The notes under the pieces are model-generated. The model was not told the DNA's origin, made no database searches, and was given only the letters and a program-made list of their open reading frames with translations. Made by a program: the position numbers and the translations under genes. A stretch of 64,000 nt of DNA from Colwellia marinimaniae (lineage in GTDB: Bacteria > Pseudomonadota > Gammaproteobacteria > Enterobacterales > Alteromonadaceae), in NCBI RefSeq assembly GCF_002207865.1, contig NZ_BDQM01000021.1:1-64000 (forward strand), given 5' to 3'. The stretch's first letter is position 1. Each line of letters opens with the position of its first letter. Positions 52,946 through 63,994 of this stretch are shown one piece after another.

Positions 52946-54270
52946 TGAATATCAGTAAAATTCTGTTAATTATTATGCTCATGCAGCTGATGTTAGCATC
53001 GGTTAGTTTAGCAAAAGAGCCCATTATTGCCTCGGCCATAACCGAGGAACCAGCGAATGAAAAGGCGTTATTACCTCTGCCGGCAGTAAGTCTGTTGCCT
53101 ATCAACGAAGATTTACTCGCCATACTTACGCAACTTAAGCAAGCAAGTATTGATGAGCAGAAAATTGCCAGAGCACTAGAACAGCTTACCTTAGCTACCA
53201 CGCCACTGAATGCGGCAGAGCAGTACTTATTATTAGTCACACAAGCATTATTTAAAGAAAATGCCATAGCTAATGGTGTTGAACACAGTAGCCATAACAA
53301 ACAGAGCCGTGAAATTATTGTACTTTTAGAGCAAGCCCTTAAGTTATCGGCACAAATTTCAGCACAGCAATTACATCAGCCCAATTTTTTGCAATTACAT
53401 TTAATTCTAGCCGTTCACTACGCACAACAAGGTCAATTTGATCTCGCCTATCTTGAGAAAAAATCGTATTTAAAAAAATATTATAGTTATCGTAAAGCTA
53501 AGCGCCTAGCTATGATAGCGTCTTTAGAGCAATCGTTTACAGTGCATGATAAAAAGGCCAGCAACAGCTTATTGGCTAGTCAAAATAAACTAAAAATTCG
53601 CCGAGTTGCTGAAGTACAAGAGCAAAAAGCCACGCAACAGTATAATTTCACGCTAATTATCAGTACCGCTATCGTTTTTGTGCTACTTTTTTTCAGACAG
53701 TTGAAAATACGCAATAAACTCATTCGATTAACCAGAACCGATGCCTTAACTGGCTTAGCAAATCGCAGTGCTTTGTTTGAACATGGAGAACATATGGTGG
53801 CTAGCTTTATTGAGCAGCCAGAGGAGTTATCGATACTATTGTTGGACTTAGATCATTTCAAAAAAATTAATGATGACTTTGGTGAGCAAGTTGGCGATGA
53901 AATACTTAGGGTAATTGCCCAACTGGTAAAAGAAACCATGCGTTCTCGGGATGTATTTTATCGCCTAGGCGGTGAAGAATTTGTTGCTATATTACCTTTT
54001 GCCGATAGCAATAAAGCGAAAGCGATTGCTATGCGCATTAATGAAAAAATAGCACAGCATGACTTCTCATTGTTAATCCTCCAGAGTAGGGTGACGGTCA
54101 GTATCGGTGTGGCCACCATGGCGTCTAATAAATTGACCTTTGAGCAAGTATTACATTGTGCCGATTTGGCCATGTATCAAGCGAAAGAACTTGGTCGAAA
54201 TAGTGTCGTTTGTTATCAGAATATTGCCCAAGCACAAGAAAGAAGGGGTAATACCAATTCTGTTAAATAA
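52945..54270 (+). CDS. Membrane-anchored diguanylate cyclase (GGEEF)
   Basis: A predicted cyclic-di-GMP synthase. A signal segment (LLIIMLMQLMLASVSLA) precedes a helical periplasmic region (about 40-210), then a membrane helix (FTLIISTAIVFVLLFF) and a GGDEF domain (about 265-425). The domain has DALTGLANRSALFEHGE, LLLDLDHFKKINDDFGEQVGD and an intact RLGGEEFVAILP, with the RSRD inhibitory site just ahead. ATG 52945 overlaps the previous gene's TAA (TAATG), so the pair is translationally coupled. The last six residues (NTNSVK) and the stop codon lie inside the left end of a repeat element, so the original C-terminus has been replaced or extended. Confidence 0.88.
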   Translation: MNISKILLIIMLMQLMLASVSLAKEPIIASAITEEPANEKALLPLPAVSLLPINEDLLAILTQLKQASIDEQKIARALEQLTLATTPLNAAEQYLLLVTQALFKENAIANGVEHSSHNKQSREIIVLLEQALKLSAQISAQQLHQPNFLQLHLILAVHYAQQGQFDLAYLEKKSYLKKYYSYRKAKRLAMIASLEQSFTVHDKKASNSLLASQNKLKIRRVAEVQEQKATQQYNFTLIISTAIVFVLLFFRQLKIRNKLIRLTRTDALTGLANRSALFEHGEHMVASFIEQPEELSILLLDLDHFKKINDDFGEQVGDEILRVIAQLVKETMRSRDVFYRLGGEEFVAILPFADSNKAKAIAMRINEKIAQHDFSLLILQSRVTVSIGVATMASNKLTFEQVLHCADLAMYQAKELGRNSVVCYQNIAQAQERRGNTNSVK

Positions 54271-54517
54271 TTACCTAACTCAGAACTACATTAGCGAGCT
54301 TAGAACAAACAAAATTATTTAAAGATAGTTATTATATGTTTCATTCCTTGTGTGATGTTATCAGTTTGCTAATGAGTTCCCAAAGGGCGAGCTTAAAAGG
54401 CGTATATACTGTGTTATTGATTTAGATAAGGGAATAACCATTCTCTTCAATCAATGCCTTGCCTCTACGCCTTTTAATTCTCGCTGAGTGTGAAATTACT
54501 TAATAGACTTGGTATAA
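54249..54517. mobile_element. MITE-like element with 24-bp imperfect terminal inverted repeats
   Basis: The left end 54249-54272 (TAATACCAATTCTGTTAAAT...) and the right end 54494-54517 (...TAGACTTGGTATAA) match as inverted repeats at about 20 of 24 positions. The 269-base body has no coding frame. The termini share ATACCAAT with the element at 9873-10035, although the bodies differ. It overlaps the 3' end of the diguanylate cyclase gene and otherwise fills the gap to parC. No transposase is encoded, so mobilisation in trans is assumed. Confidence 0.65.
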
Positions 54518-54622
54518 TTAACGCTTTTGTTGCTTTATCTATTTTTTATAAGCTCATAATCAGATAAGCTATAACGTTAACAAATAAAAATAACTAGATT
54601 TGTACGATCAGGAAATCCTTTC

Positions 54623-56932
54623 ATGTCAGATACGCTCGAATATAGCCTTGATGGAATAGAACAAGTTCCCTTAAGACAATTTACTGAAGAAGCTTATTTA
54701 AACTACTCCATGTACGTTATTATGGATCGTGCCTTGCCACATATTGGTGATGGCTTAAAGCCCGTACAAAGACGCATAATTTATGCAATGTCAGAGCTTG
54801 GTTTATCTGCGACAGCTAAATATAAAAAATCAGCACGGACTGTAGGCGATGTGCTAGGTAAGTTCCACCCACATGGTGATAGCGCCTGTTATGAAGCCAT
54901 GGTTTTAATGGCACAACCTTTCTCATATCGCTATCCCTTAGTAGATGGCCAAGGTAACTGGGGTGCACCCGATGACCCTAAATCTTTTGCCGCCATGCGT
55001 TATACCGAGTCGCGCTTATCAAAATTTAGTGAAATATTACTGGCTGAATTAGGCCTAGGGACAGTGGATTGGCAGCCAAACTTTGATGGCACCCTGAAAG
55101 AGCCCATTACCCTACCAGCGCGTTTGCCACATATTCTCCTGAACGGCATTACCGGTATTGCTGTTGGTATGGCAACGGATATACCGCCGCACAATGTCCG
55201 GGAAGTGGCCGCTGCCTGTGTGCATTTAATTGAGAATCCTAAAGCTGAAGTAAGTGACTTGCTCGAGTTTGTTAAAGGGCCAGATTATCCTACCGATGCT
55301 GAGATAATTACCCCTAAAGCCGATATTGAAAAAATTTACCAAACCGGGCGTGGTAGTATTAAAATGCGCGCCGTTTATGATGTTGAACATGGCGATATTG
55401 TGGTCACGGCACTGCCACATCAAGCCTCTGGCGGTAAAATATTAGAGCAAATTGCTGGCCAAATGACGGCGAAAAAGCTGCCTATGGTGGCCGATCTTCG
55501 TGATGAGTCTGATCACGAAAATCCGGTACGTCTCGTGATAATTCCACGTTCAAATCGTGTCGATATTGAACAGTTAATGCAGCATTTATTTGCCAGTACC
55601 GATTTAGAAAAAAGCTTTCGTGTTAATATCAACATGATAGGTTTAGATAACCGTCCGGCAGTTAAAAACTTACTGGTCATTTTATCTGAATGGCTTGAAT
55701 TTCGTCGTGAAACCGTCCGTCGTCGTTTGCAATATCGTTTAGATAAGGTCTTGGCACGTTTACATATTCTTGATGGTTTACTGGTTGCCTACTTAAACAT
55801 TGATGAAGTGATAGCGATCATTCGTGGTTATGATGATCCTAAAGCCGAATTAATGTCACGCTTCTCTTTATCAGATACACAAGCGCACTCCATTTTAGAA
55901 ATTAAACTGCGTCAACTTGCTAAGCTTGAAGAAGTCAAAATTCGCGCCGAGCAAGATGCATTACACCTTGATCAAGATTACTTAGAGAAAATCCTTAGTT
56001 CAAAAGCGCGTATGAGTACACTTATGAAAAAAGAAATTCTTGCTGCCGCTCTAGAATATGGTGACGATCGCCGCTCTAGAATAGTTGAACGAACTGAATC
56101 AAAAGCACTGACTGAAAAAGATTTAGTACCAAGTGAAGCTGTCACTATTGTCTTATCCGATAAAGGTTGGGCACGTTGTGCTAAAGGTCATGATGTAGAC
56201 CCAACCAGCTTAAGTTATAAGGCGGGTGATGGTTATTTATGCTCTTCAAAAGGGCGGAGTAATCGCCCTGTGGTCTTTATCGGCTCCGATGGCAGGGCAT
56301 TCACGACTGACGCTCATACCTTACCCACGGCTCGCTCGCAAGGCGAACCACTTACCGGCCGCTTTAATTTGACCACAGGGCGGAGCTTTGTCCATAGCCT
56401 AATGTCAGATGACGAGGCTAAGTACCTATTAGTCAGTGATGCCGGTTATGGCTTTGTCAGTAGCTTTGCTGATATGGTCAGTCGCAATAAAAATGGTAAG
56501 GCGTTAATCAGTTTACCGGAAGCTGCTAAGGTGATGGCGCCGCAATTAATTAACAATTTTGACACTGACTACTGTCTAACCATTACTAGTGAAGGGCGTA
56601 TGCTGGTGTTTCCAGTAAAAAACTTACCGGAACTCAGTAAAGGTAAGGGCAATAAAATTATTAATATTCCTTCTGCCCGAGCAAAAACGAGAGAAGAGTT
56701 TGTCAGTATACTTGCTATTATTCCACAAGGGGCTGCCATTACCTTACATGCAGGTAAGCGTAAACTTACCCTGAAAGCTACGGATATCGAACACTATATG
56801 GGAGAACGTGGTCGCCGTGGTAATAAACTGCCTCGTGGTTTACAACGTGTTTCACAAATAGAAATTGAATCTACAGCGGTAAATAATGTCAGCGACGACA
56901 GTGTTGATGAAACGCCACCAATAAGTGAATAA
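54623..56932 (+). CDS. parC: DNA topoisomerase IV subunit A
   Basis: ParC is the DNA-breaking subunit of topoisomerase IV. The N-terminus has [23 protein letters not shown] and [19 protein letters not shown]. The catalytic Tyr is about residue 127 in [12 protein letters not shown]. The quinolone region [12 protein letters not shown] keeps Ser87 and Glu91, the residues associated with drug sensitivity. [32 protein letters not shown], in parts, and a C-terminal beta-pinwheel domain ([13 protein letters not shown]) follow. The 769-residue length fits E. coli ParC (752). AGGAAA precedes the ATG. It is transcribed alone and ends at a strong terminator. Confidence 0.97.
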   Translation: MSDTLEYSLDGIEQVPLRQFTEEAYLNYSMYVIMDRALPHIGDGLKPVQRRIIYAMSELGLSATAKYKKSARTVGDVLGKFHPHGDSACYEAMVLMAQPFSYRYPLVDGQGNWGAPDDPKSFAAMRYTESRLSKFSEILLAELGLGTVDWQPNFDGTLKEPITLPARLPHILLNGITGIAVGMATDIPPHNVREVAAACVHLIENPKAEVSDLLEFVKGPDYPTDAEIITPKADIEKIYQTGRGSIKMRAVYDVEHGDIVVTALPHQASGGKILEQIAGQMTAKKLPMVADLRDESDHENPVRLVIIPRSNRVDIEQLMQHLFASTDLEKSFRVNINMIGLDNRPAVKNLLVILSEWLEFRRETVRRRLQYRLDKVLARLHILDGLLVAYLNIDEVIAIIRGYDDPKAELMSRFSLSDTQAHSILEIKLRQLAKLEEVKIRAEQDALHLDQDYLEKILSSKARMSTLMKKEILAAALEYGDDRRSRIVERTESKALTEKDLVPSEAVTIVLSDKGWARCAKGHDVDPTSLSYKAGDGYLCSSKGRSNRPVVFIGSDGRAFTTDAHTLPTARSQGEPLTGRFNLTTGRSFVHSLMSDDEAKYLLVSDAGYGFVSSFADMVSRNKNGKALISLPEAAKVMAPQLINNFDTDYCLTITSEGRMLVFPVKNLPELSKGKGNKIINIPSARAKTREEFVSILAIIPQGAAITLHAGKRKLTLKATDIEHYMGERGRRGNKLPRGLQRVSQIEIESTAVNNVSDDSVDETPPISE

Positions 56933-56978
56933 AGCTGTTTTGAGTTAACAACTTTGTGCAGAGGTTATAAGAAAAAAT

Positions 56979-57015
56979 AAGGCCAACAAATGTTTAACGT
57001 TTGTTGGCCTTTTTA
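56979..57015. terminator. Bidirectional terminator after parC
   Basis: A 12-bp stem, AAGGCCAACAAA with TTTGTTGGCCTT around a nine-base loop, has A-rich and T-rich flanks between the convergent parC and PD40 genes. Confidence 0.9.
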
Positions 57016-57027
57016 TATGATTGTTTT

Positions 57028-59004
57028 TTAAAATAATTGCTTGCTGGTAACCATGTTGATATTGGCTTGAGGAAAACTGCTGCTGGTGTAGAGCAAGCGA
57101 TCTTCTGTTGCAATATAGGTCAGACTATCATTTTTATATATGGAGTTAAGCGGTAATCTAACTAGCGGCGTTTGAACTTTATTTTTGAGATCGTAGGAGA
57201 TTAATTGATAGTGATCATCAAAGGTTTTCTGATAGTAGACATGACCTTGCTCATAAGTCCATGCGTATAAAGTATTAAAGAAGTCACCCTCTATTACTCT
57301 CTCACCTGCTTGCCTATCATTGATGTTCTTTTGCCATAAGCCTTTTCTAAGTTTGGTATAAAGCAAGGTCTCGGCTGATATCATTACGCCGTAGCGTGCA
57401 CCATCAAAAGTGAGGCGCTGGGTACTGGAGTCTGCGATATTAATGCTATAAAGATCGGTATGTTTATCACCATAGATGGCCGAAATAATTTGCTTATCAT
57501 CCATAGACCAATTTGGTCGATTATGCTGGAAAAAGGGGCTGCTGAGTAATGTGACTCGCTCATTCTTTACTGAGTAAATATATATACCATCGCCTCTATC
57601 TTCAGATAACGGCGCTAAAAAGGCGACATTTTGACCATCATGTGACCATTTAGGGTAACGTAATGTTTGTTTTAAATTGGTTAACTGTTTACGGGCGCTA
57701 CCATCGGGTTTAGCTGACCAAAGTTCATCAAAGCCAGACTCATTGGAAGAAAATACTATTAAATCAATTATTGGGTTGTAATCAGGTGATTCATAGGTGA
57801 AATCTGATTTTAATACCGGGAAAGGGCTACTCGCTATAGCATCATTTAGCTGTAAGCTTACCAGGGAAGAGGTTTCTATTCGTTCTTGGTAATACAATTG
57901 TTGTGATTGTTTAGCAATGCTCGGGTAGCTAAAGCCTGTTAAGTTCAATGCCTGTTTTACTCGATTATCAATATCGATAACAAAACCAAAGCGATTATCT
58001 GCTCGTTGGGCAGCAAAGACTAATTTTTGGCTATCGCCAAACCAAGACATACCGACAATATCTTCTTCATCATAAGTAAGTTGTTCTGTCTCTTTAGTTG
58101 CTAGATTAATAAGGTAAATGTTTTCACTTAAGCGGTTGATTCGCCTAGAAACAGCCAGGTATTTACCATCGGGGGAGAATGACATATCTCTATCTTTATA
58201 ACTACAATCTCTATCACAAGAAAATCGCGTCATGGCAAAGTTTTTTGATGACAAATCAATAAAGTATATGCCTGTTCTCTTTGCTAAGCCGCCCTTGTTA
58301 TAGACAGCAAGAGTTTGGTCATCAGGGGATATATCAAGGTAATAATAAACCCCTTGCATTGGACAAGTGGCTAGTTGTGTTTCTTGTTGGCTAGCGACTT
58401 TTAATTGGATGTAATAGCAGCTGTTGTTGGCCTTATCTTTACGAGAAAAATACAAGTATTGGCCGTCGTTACTCCAAACGCTATGTCTTTCTATGGCACT
58501 ATCAAAGGTTAATTGTTTTGGTGGTAACTCAACTTGATGAGTGTCTTTCATAAACAAGTTGGTTGGTTGATTAGCCGATACTTGGCTATAGACTAAAAAG
58601 CGACCATCGGGAGAGGGCGAAGGAAAAAGTTCACTACCGGGGTGTTTAGTGATAGCGGTAATTTTAATATCGTTGTCACTGGCTAATTGCTGAATATAAA
58701 GCAGCACTAACAAGCTGAGGATTAAAGTTACCAGTACATGAGTACTGTTAATGTTTATCGCTTTACTCTTGTTAGCGGTAAGTGCAGTGGTATTCGCTGT
58801 TGGTTGATTATTTGCTTTATCTTGCTCTTGATATACTGAATTTTTAATAGAGCTATCAACGGAGTAATTTATTGAACTTTCTAGCGGCTCAGGGTTAGAT
58901 ACTTTACTTATATTTGATGGGCTATTTTGCCATTGCGGCTCTGGCATTAATTGATAGCCAGCTTTGCGAATGGTCTTAATTATTTCTTCTTCGCCGTGAT
59001 AGCT
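57028..59004 (-). pseudogene. ToxR/CadC-like PD40 regulator lacking its DNA-binding domain
   Basis: The readable ORF from ATG 58947 gives 639 residues: a Ser/Asn-rich linker, a membrane helix (VLVTLILSLLVLLYIQQLA, about 73-91) and periplasmic TolB-like PD40 beta-propeller repeats (FPSPSPDGRFLVYSQ, MSFSPDGKYLAVSR, YPKWSHDGQNVAFLAP). Upstream in the same frame, 58948-58992 encodes EEEIIKTIRKAGYQL, the last helix/strand of a winged HTH domain. A TAA at 59005-59007 then interrupts it and no start codon exists. The full protein would have carried about 90 more N-terminal residues. Without them it cannot act as a DNA-binding regulator. See the junction finding. Confidence 0.78.
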
Positions 59005-61838
59005 TTACCGTTGCCACGCCACTAGTCATCATGGGGAGAGAAGCCATCGGTGATACTGGCCTTGGCGAAATGGCGCAAATTTTAGTTGAAAATATGCCGT
59101 CGCTTTCTTATGGCACCAGTAATGCTACCAGCCAATCAAGTGTATCAAATACTGGTATTACTACCGTTGAATTACGTAACTTAGGTGCTAACCGTACTTT
59201 GACCTTAATTGATGGTCGACGCGTGGTATCAAACTCAAAAAGTGGTAATTATGTCAGCATGAGTACCATCCCATCGGGTATGGTAAAAAGAGTTGAGGTT
59301 ATTACCGGTGGTGCCGGTGCGACTTATGGTGCAGATGCGGTATCCGGTGTGGTAAACATTATTACCCAAACCGATAAAGAAGGATTTGATTTTAAAGTCC
59401 GTGGCGGTGAAAGTACAGATGGCGGCGCTAAAGAATTTACCATTGATGCAAGTTTCGGTGATTTATTTGCCGATGACCGCGGTTATGTGTTTTTTAGTGC
59501 TAATTATGATAAAGACTATGGACTTAAATATGGCGATCGTCAGCGTGCTGCGCAAGAAGCATCATTTCGTTATAATTCTGACACCATGCGCAATGAAATT
59601 CGTACTGAGAATGGCTTTCAATCACTTTATGAAACACCGATGAGTGACTGGCGTAACCGCAGTGATGGTACCCCAGGTGGTGTTTTCTTAGAATCAAGTA
59701 AATACGACACCACTTATTGGTATAATGAAAAAGGTCAGAATACTGATTGGAATGAAGAAAGAGATGGCATTAACACTCGTGAATTTGTGCAGCTTAAAGT
59801 ACCGAGTGAACGTTTTTCAGCAGCAATAAAAGTAGATTTTGATATTACTGATGATGTGATGTTTTATTCACAAGTCCAGTGGAGTGGTAACTACACGGTT
59901 AATGATAAATCACCTGAAGATTCAGGCGATACTGAATCAGCTACTTATACTGATAGAGTAACAGGTGAACCAGGGGTAGTTAAATTGGGCTATATCCCAA
60001 TTGATAACCCTTATGTACCTGATAATATTCGTGAAACAGTGGGCCAATATAAAGATCGTATTTATTGGGATCGTCGCTTTACTGAAGTAGGTCCAGTCTC
60101 TACTGATAACGAACGTGAAACTGTACGTGCTTGGGCTGGTTTGCAAGGCACTATGTTTGATGGTGCTTGGGATTGGGATATCTCGGCCAGTTACGGTAAA
60201 TTTCACCAACGTCAATATCGTAATAATGAAATTGATGTTTTTAAAGCAAAAAATGCTTTAGATGCAGGCTACGCTGCTGACGGAAAAACTATTCAGTGTA
60301 ATGATGCCGAGGCACGTGCTGACGGTTGTGTTGCTTTAGATTTATTTGGTGAAGGCTCTATTACTCCAGAAATGGCAGATTATATTCGTGTTAACCCAAC
60401 ACTTAATGTTTATAACCAACTCACCACTATTATGGGCTATGTCACTGGGGATTTATTTGAAATGCCGGCCGGCCCAGTAGCGACAGTATTTGGTTTTGAA
60501 TACCGTAAAGATACACAAGAAGCGGTTACTGATGATGCGCTAACTTACGGTGGTATTACCTGGAACCTAATCCCTGCGTTTAAAGGTGAAATAAACGTTG
60601 CCGAAGTATTTGCTGAAGCGTCAATTCCTTTATTGCGTGATATGCCGGGTGCTGAATACTTATCCGTAGAAGCATCTATTCGACTATCTGATTATGATAT
60701 TAAAAATGTTGGTGTAGTCTCTAGTTATAAATTAGGCTTCTTATGGACAGTAGGTGCCGGTGTTAATTTACGTGCTAACTACGCAATCTCACAACGTGCA
60801 CCCAGTGTAAATGAGTTATATGAACCAGCAGCAGGTGATTTTGATAGCTTTAATGATATCTGTGCCGATGTTACTGCAACATCAACAGATCCAGGGCATG
60901 CTAACTGTCGTTTAGAGCCAGGTATTGCCGCGACAATAGCTGCTGAAGGTATATTTGAAGATGAAGGCAGTAGTTATTCGCCAAATGCGGGTAATCCTGA
61001 GTTATTTGAAGAAACGGGTACCACAATGACTTTAGGCGCAACGTATGAGCCTACTTTCTTTGACGGTTTTAGTATTGCGATAGATTACTATGATATTGCT
61101 ATTACTGATGCGATTGATGAGTTTGGTAACGAGCAAATTCTATCTCAGTGTTATGATTCAAGCATCAAATTGGGTGATGATAATGAATTCTGTGATGTTA
61201 TTAAGCGTGATGCAGAAGGCCAGTTAGAAGAAGTTTTACAACGCAGTTATAACATTGATGAGTTAGGTACACGTGGTGTTGATATCGCCGTTGCTTATGC
61301 TTATGACATGAACAGCTTTGGTCGTGTGAAGTTCAAAATGGATTGGACTCATATGTTAGAACACTCTAAAACAGTCACGGGTAATGACGGTGTAATTAAA
61401 GAAGATTACGTCGGTTACGCAAGTTATGGCACATTTGAAGATAAAGCTGCCGCTTCTATTGCTTGGTATTTAGATGATCTACGTGTTCGCTGGAGCACCA
61501 CTTATAAGAGTTCAGCGCTTCGTAGTTTAAGTACACAGGAAAGTTGGCAAGCCGATATGGATAATAATACAGAGCTTTGTGCTGCTGGCGATGTCGACTG
61601 TGTGAAAAATCCACAATCATTAGCTTTCCAAGAGCTTAGTTCTTACTTTAAACATAACTTATCAGTGTCTTATAAGATTGAAATGAGTGATGATTCTTCA
61701 GTACGAGTGTTTGGTGGTGTGAATAATATCTTTGATAATAAAGGTGAGTTCTACTACGGTGGTCGCGGTAACTTTGGTAGTGAATACGATGCCGGTACCG
61801 GTCGTTTTGTTTACCTAGGTGCACAAGTTAGTTTCTAA
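58980..61838 (+). pseudogene. TonB-dependent receptor missing signal peptide and TonB box
   Basis: The ORF from ATG 59031 gives 935 residues of a large receptor of the oligosaccharide/peptide-uptake type. The plug has VELRNLGANRTLTLIDGRRVV and VKRVEVITGGAGATYGADAV, and the barrel ends FVYLGAQVSF. In the same frame, 58992-59030 encodes RRDSFTVATPLVIM, which is plug-entry sequence of this family, so the gene once extended further. A TAA at 58977-58979 closes the frame and no start lies between. Signal peptide and TonB box are absent, so the product could not reach the outer membrane. Body codons appear intact, implying a recent loss. Confidence 0.85.
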
Positions 61839-61876
61839 GCTTAACTTGTAAGCATAATTTGTAAGGTAAATTATTA

Positions 61877-61906
61877 TGGCGGTTAGCCTTAGCTAAGCGC
61901 CATTTT
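61877..61906 (+). terminator. Terminator after the TonB receptor gene
   Basis: TGGCGgTTAG and CTAAgCGCCA pair with one internal mismatch, followed by TTTTT, 39 bases after the receptor stop. Confidence 0.7.
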
Positions 61907-62003
61907 TAAATCCTCACATGGAAGTGGTTTTTTTTCTTAATAAAATAGTTTTCTGTCGCGTATTTATTGTTCATATTGTTACCCTTACTTTTCCGGAGTT
62001 TCC

Positions 62004-63200
62004 ATGTTTTCTTACTTTTTCATAACCGTGCGCTCAGTCGCGCTGACCTCAATTATATTGCTAGCAAGCAGTGCCTCAGCTTTTGCTTTGCCTCTGTCAA
62101 CGAATGTATCCGATGAGAAAGCAAAAGTAGACGAATTTTTACCACAGTTAGTGCCGGTATTAGCACCAGTAAATGATGGTCCTTATGTTTTTGTTAATGA
62201 GCAACAACAGCTAGAGTCTTACTGGCTTTGCCAAGGCGAAGTGCTAACACAAACCACTACAGCGGTAAGTTTCCCGACCACGATCTCAGCTTGTAATATG
62301 TCCGCTGCTGTTCATGCTCTTAGTAGTGTTGAAAATAAAATACTTGAATTCTCAGGCGATTATCCCGTTGCCGCTCTAAGTGACTTTCACGGTAAATATG
62401 ACTTAATGATTGAGCTATTAACCAATAACAACATTATTGATGAAAACAAAAACTGGGCCTTTGGCAAAGGCCATTTTGTTATTACCGGTGATATCTTTGA
62501 CCGTGGTGACAAAGTTACTGAAATATTGTGGTTTTTATATGACCTAGAGCAGCAAGCTCAAAAAGCCGGCGGTGATATCCATCTGACCTTAGGTAACCAC
62601 GAAGTGATGATCTTAAATGGTGATTTACGTTATTTACACCCTAAGTATATTGAAAGCGCGAACAAGCTAAATAAACCCTTTGAACAGCTATTTAGTCCAA
62701 ATAGTATTATCGGCAATTGGCTGCGTAGTAAACCTGTACTTGTTAAAGTAAATAATATGCTATTTGCTCATGGTGGCTTTCATCCAAGTTTAGCCACAGA
62801 AAAACGTACTCTAGTAGAAATAAATACAGTGTTTAAAGATAGTCTGATTAAAGCTGAGCTTGATAAACCCCGAGCAGGCTGGGCAAAGTTTTTGCATAAA
62901 ACTAATGGGATTATTTGGTATCGTGGTTACTTTGCGAATGATTACCCAGAAGGTTCTAAAAAAAGCGATAAGGGTGCGACCAGTGCTGAAATTGACTTGT
63001 TACTTAAGCATTTTGATGTCGAACATCTCATTGTCGGCCACACCTCACAAAAACAAATAGAGACACGCTATCAAGGTCGCGTAATAGCCATAGATTCAAG
63101 TATCAAACGTGGTAACTATGGTGAGATATTATTTATCGAAAACGGTAAAAAATGGCGCGGCAGTTTAAGTGGTAAAGTACTGCCGCTGTACCATCAATAA
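62004..63200 (+). CDS. Exported PPP-family metallophosphatase (Shewanella-like phosphatase)
   Basis: A calcineurin-like phosphoesterase with the PPP signature spread as ALSDFHGKYD, ITGDIFDRGDKVTE and LTLGNHEVMILNGD, followed by FAHGGFHP and VGHTSQKQIE, which supply the dimetal site residues. The GDIFDRG form of the second motif is typical of the bacterial Shewanella-like phosphatases, which act on phosphotyrosine or phosphoserine substrates. A signal peptide is present (LTSIILLASSASAFA). At 398 residues it is full length. CGGAG precedes the ATG. It stands alone with its own terminator; the physiological substrate is not known. Confidence 0.88.
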   Translation: MFSYFFITVRSVALTSIILLASSASAFALPLSTNVSDEKAKVDEFLPQLVPVLAPVNDGPYVFVNEQQQLESYWLCQGEVLTQTTTAVSFPTTISACNMSAAVHALSSVENKILEFSGDYPVAALSDFHGKYDLMIELLTNNNIIDENKNWAFGKGHFVITGDIFDRGDKVTEILWFLYDLEQQAQKAGGDIHLTLGNHEVMILNGDLRYLHPKYIESANKLNKPFEQLFSPNSIIGNWLRSKPVLVKVNNMLFAHGGFHPSLATEKRTLVEINTVFKDSLIKAELDKPRAGWAKFLHKTNGIIWYRGYFANDYPEGSKKSDKGATSAEIDLLLKHFDVEHLIVGHTSQKQIETRYQGRVIAIDSSIKRGNYGEILFIENGKKWRGSLSGKVLPLYHQ

Positions 63201-63224
63201 TGACTACCCGTGATATTTAGTTAT

Positions 63225-63258
63225 AAAAAAAGCCAGTACTTAAGGTACTGGCTTTTTT
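63225..63258. terminator. Bidirectional terminator between phosphatase and yebC-family genes
   Basis: A 14-bp stem, AAAAAAGCCAGTAC with its exact complement around TTAAG, has T-runs on both strands between convergent stops. Confidence 0.93.
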
Positions 63259-63301
63259 ATAAAAATTTATCGCTTAGTTAACTAAGCGCTATGCTGAGAT
63301 A

Positions 63302-63994
63302 TTAATCTTTAAGTTCAGCATTATGATAAACATGCTGAACATCATCACAGTCATCTAACAGAGCAATGAATTTTTCAAAATTTGCTAGGTCTTCTTCACC
63401 TTCAACATCAATATAGTTTTGCGGTACCCAAGTGATTTCTTCAACTTCTAACTCAAATTGTGGCATAGAGTTAGCAAATTCAGTTTTGATTTTGAAAAAT
63501 TCAGTATGAGGTGCGTAAACGGTAATAATGCCATCGTCTAATTCAACATCAGTAATATCAATATCAGCCATCATTAGGTTTTCTAAGACAATTTCATCAT
63601 CTTCACCTTTAAAGGCAAACACAGCTTGATGATCAAACATATGAGAAACAGTACCAGAGGAACCAATTTTTGCATTGCTTTTACTAAAACATTGACGAAT
63701 ATCTTTAATGGTACGGTTACCGTTATCGGTTAAGCAGTCAATAATAACCATGCAGTTGCCTGGGCCAAAGCCTTCATAACGTGCTTCAACGAAATCTTCA
63801 CCACCAGCACCAGAAGCCTTTTTAATGGCATTATCAATAACATGAGTTGGAACTTGATCTTTCTTGGCGCGGTCGATTAAGGCACGTAAAGCAAGGTTAC
63901 CATCGGGATCAATACCACCATTTTTAGCACAAACGTAAATTGCTTTACCGTACTTAGAGTAAACTTTAGTTTTGGCCCCAGCGGTTTTGGCCAT
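63302..63994 (-). CDS. YebC/PmpR family protein (YeeN-like), 5' end probably outside the window
   Basis: YebC-family proteins are associated with translation of proline-rich stretches or with transcriptional regulation. The order [97 protein letters not shown] and [14 protein letters not shown] follows the family, each motif given in part. ATG 63994 may be internal: E. coli YeeN begins about 17 residues earlier, and the frame is still open (TTA TCT ATG) to the window end at 64000. The E. coli YeeN branch is the nearest match by pattern. No neighbour upstream is visible. Confidence 0.9.
   Translation of the reverse strand: MAKTAGAKTKVYSKYGKAIYVCAKNGGIDPDGNLALRALIDRAKKDQVPTHVIDNAIKKASGAGGEDFVEARYEGFGPGNCMVIIDCLTDNGNRTIKDIRQCFSKSNAKIGSSGTVSHMFDHQAVFAFKGEDDEIVLENLMMADIDITDVELDDGIITVYAPHTEFFKIKTEFANSMPQFELEVEEITWVPQNYIDVEGEEDLANFEKFIALLDDCDDVQHVYHNAELKD

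Noticed and set aside
59031-61838. Functional TonB receptor from ATG 59031
   Set aside because: It has no signal peptide or TonB box, and the homologous sequence continues upstream of this ATG without a start codon.
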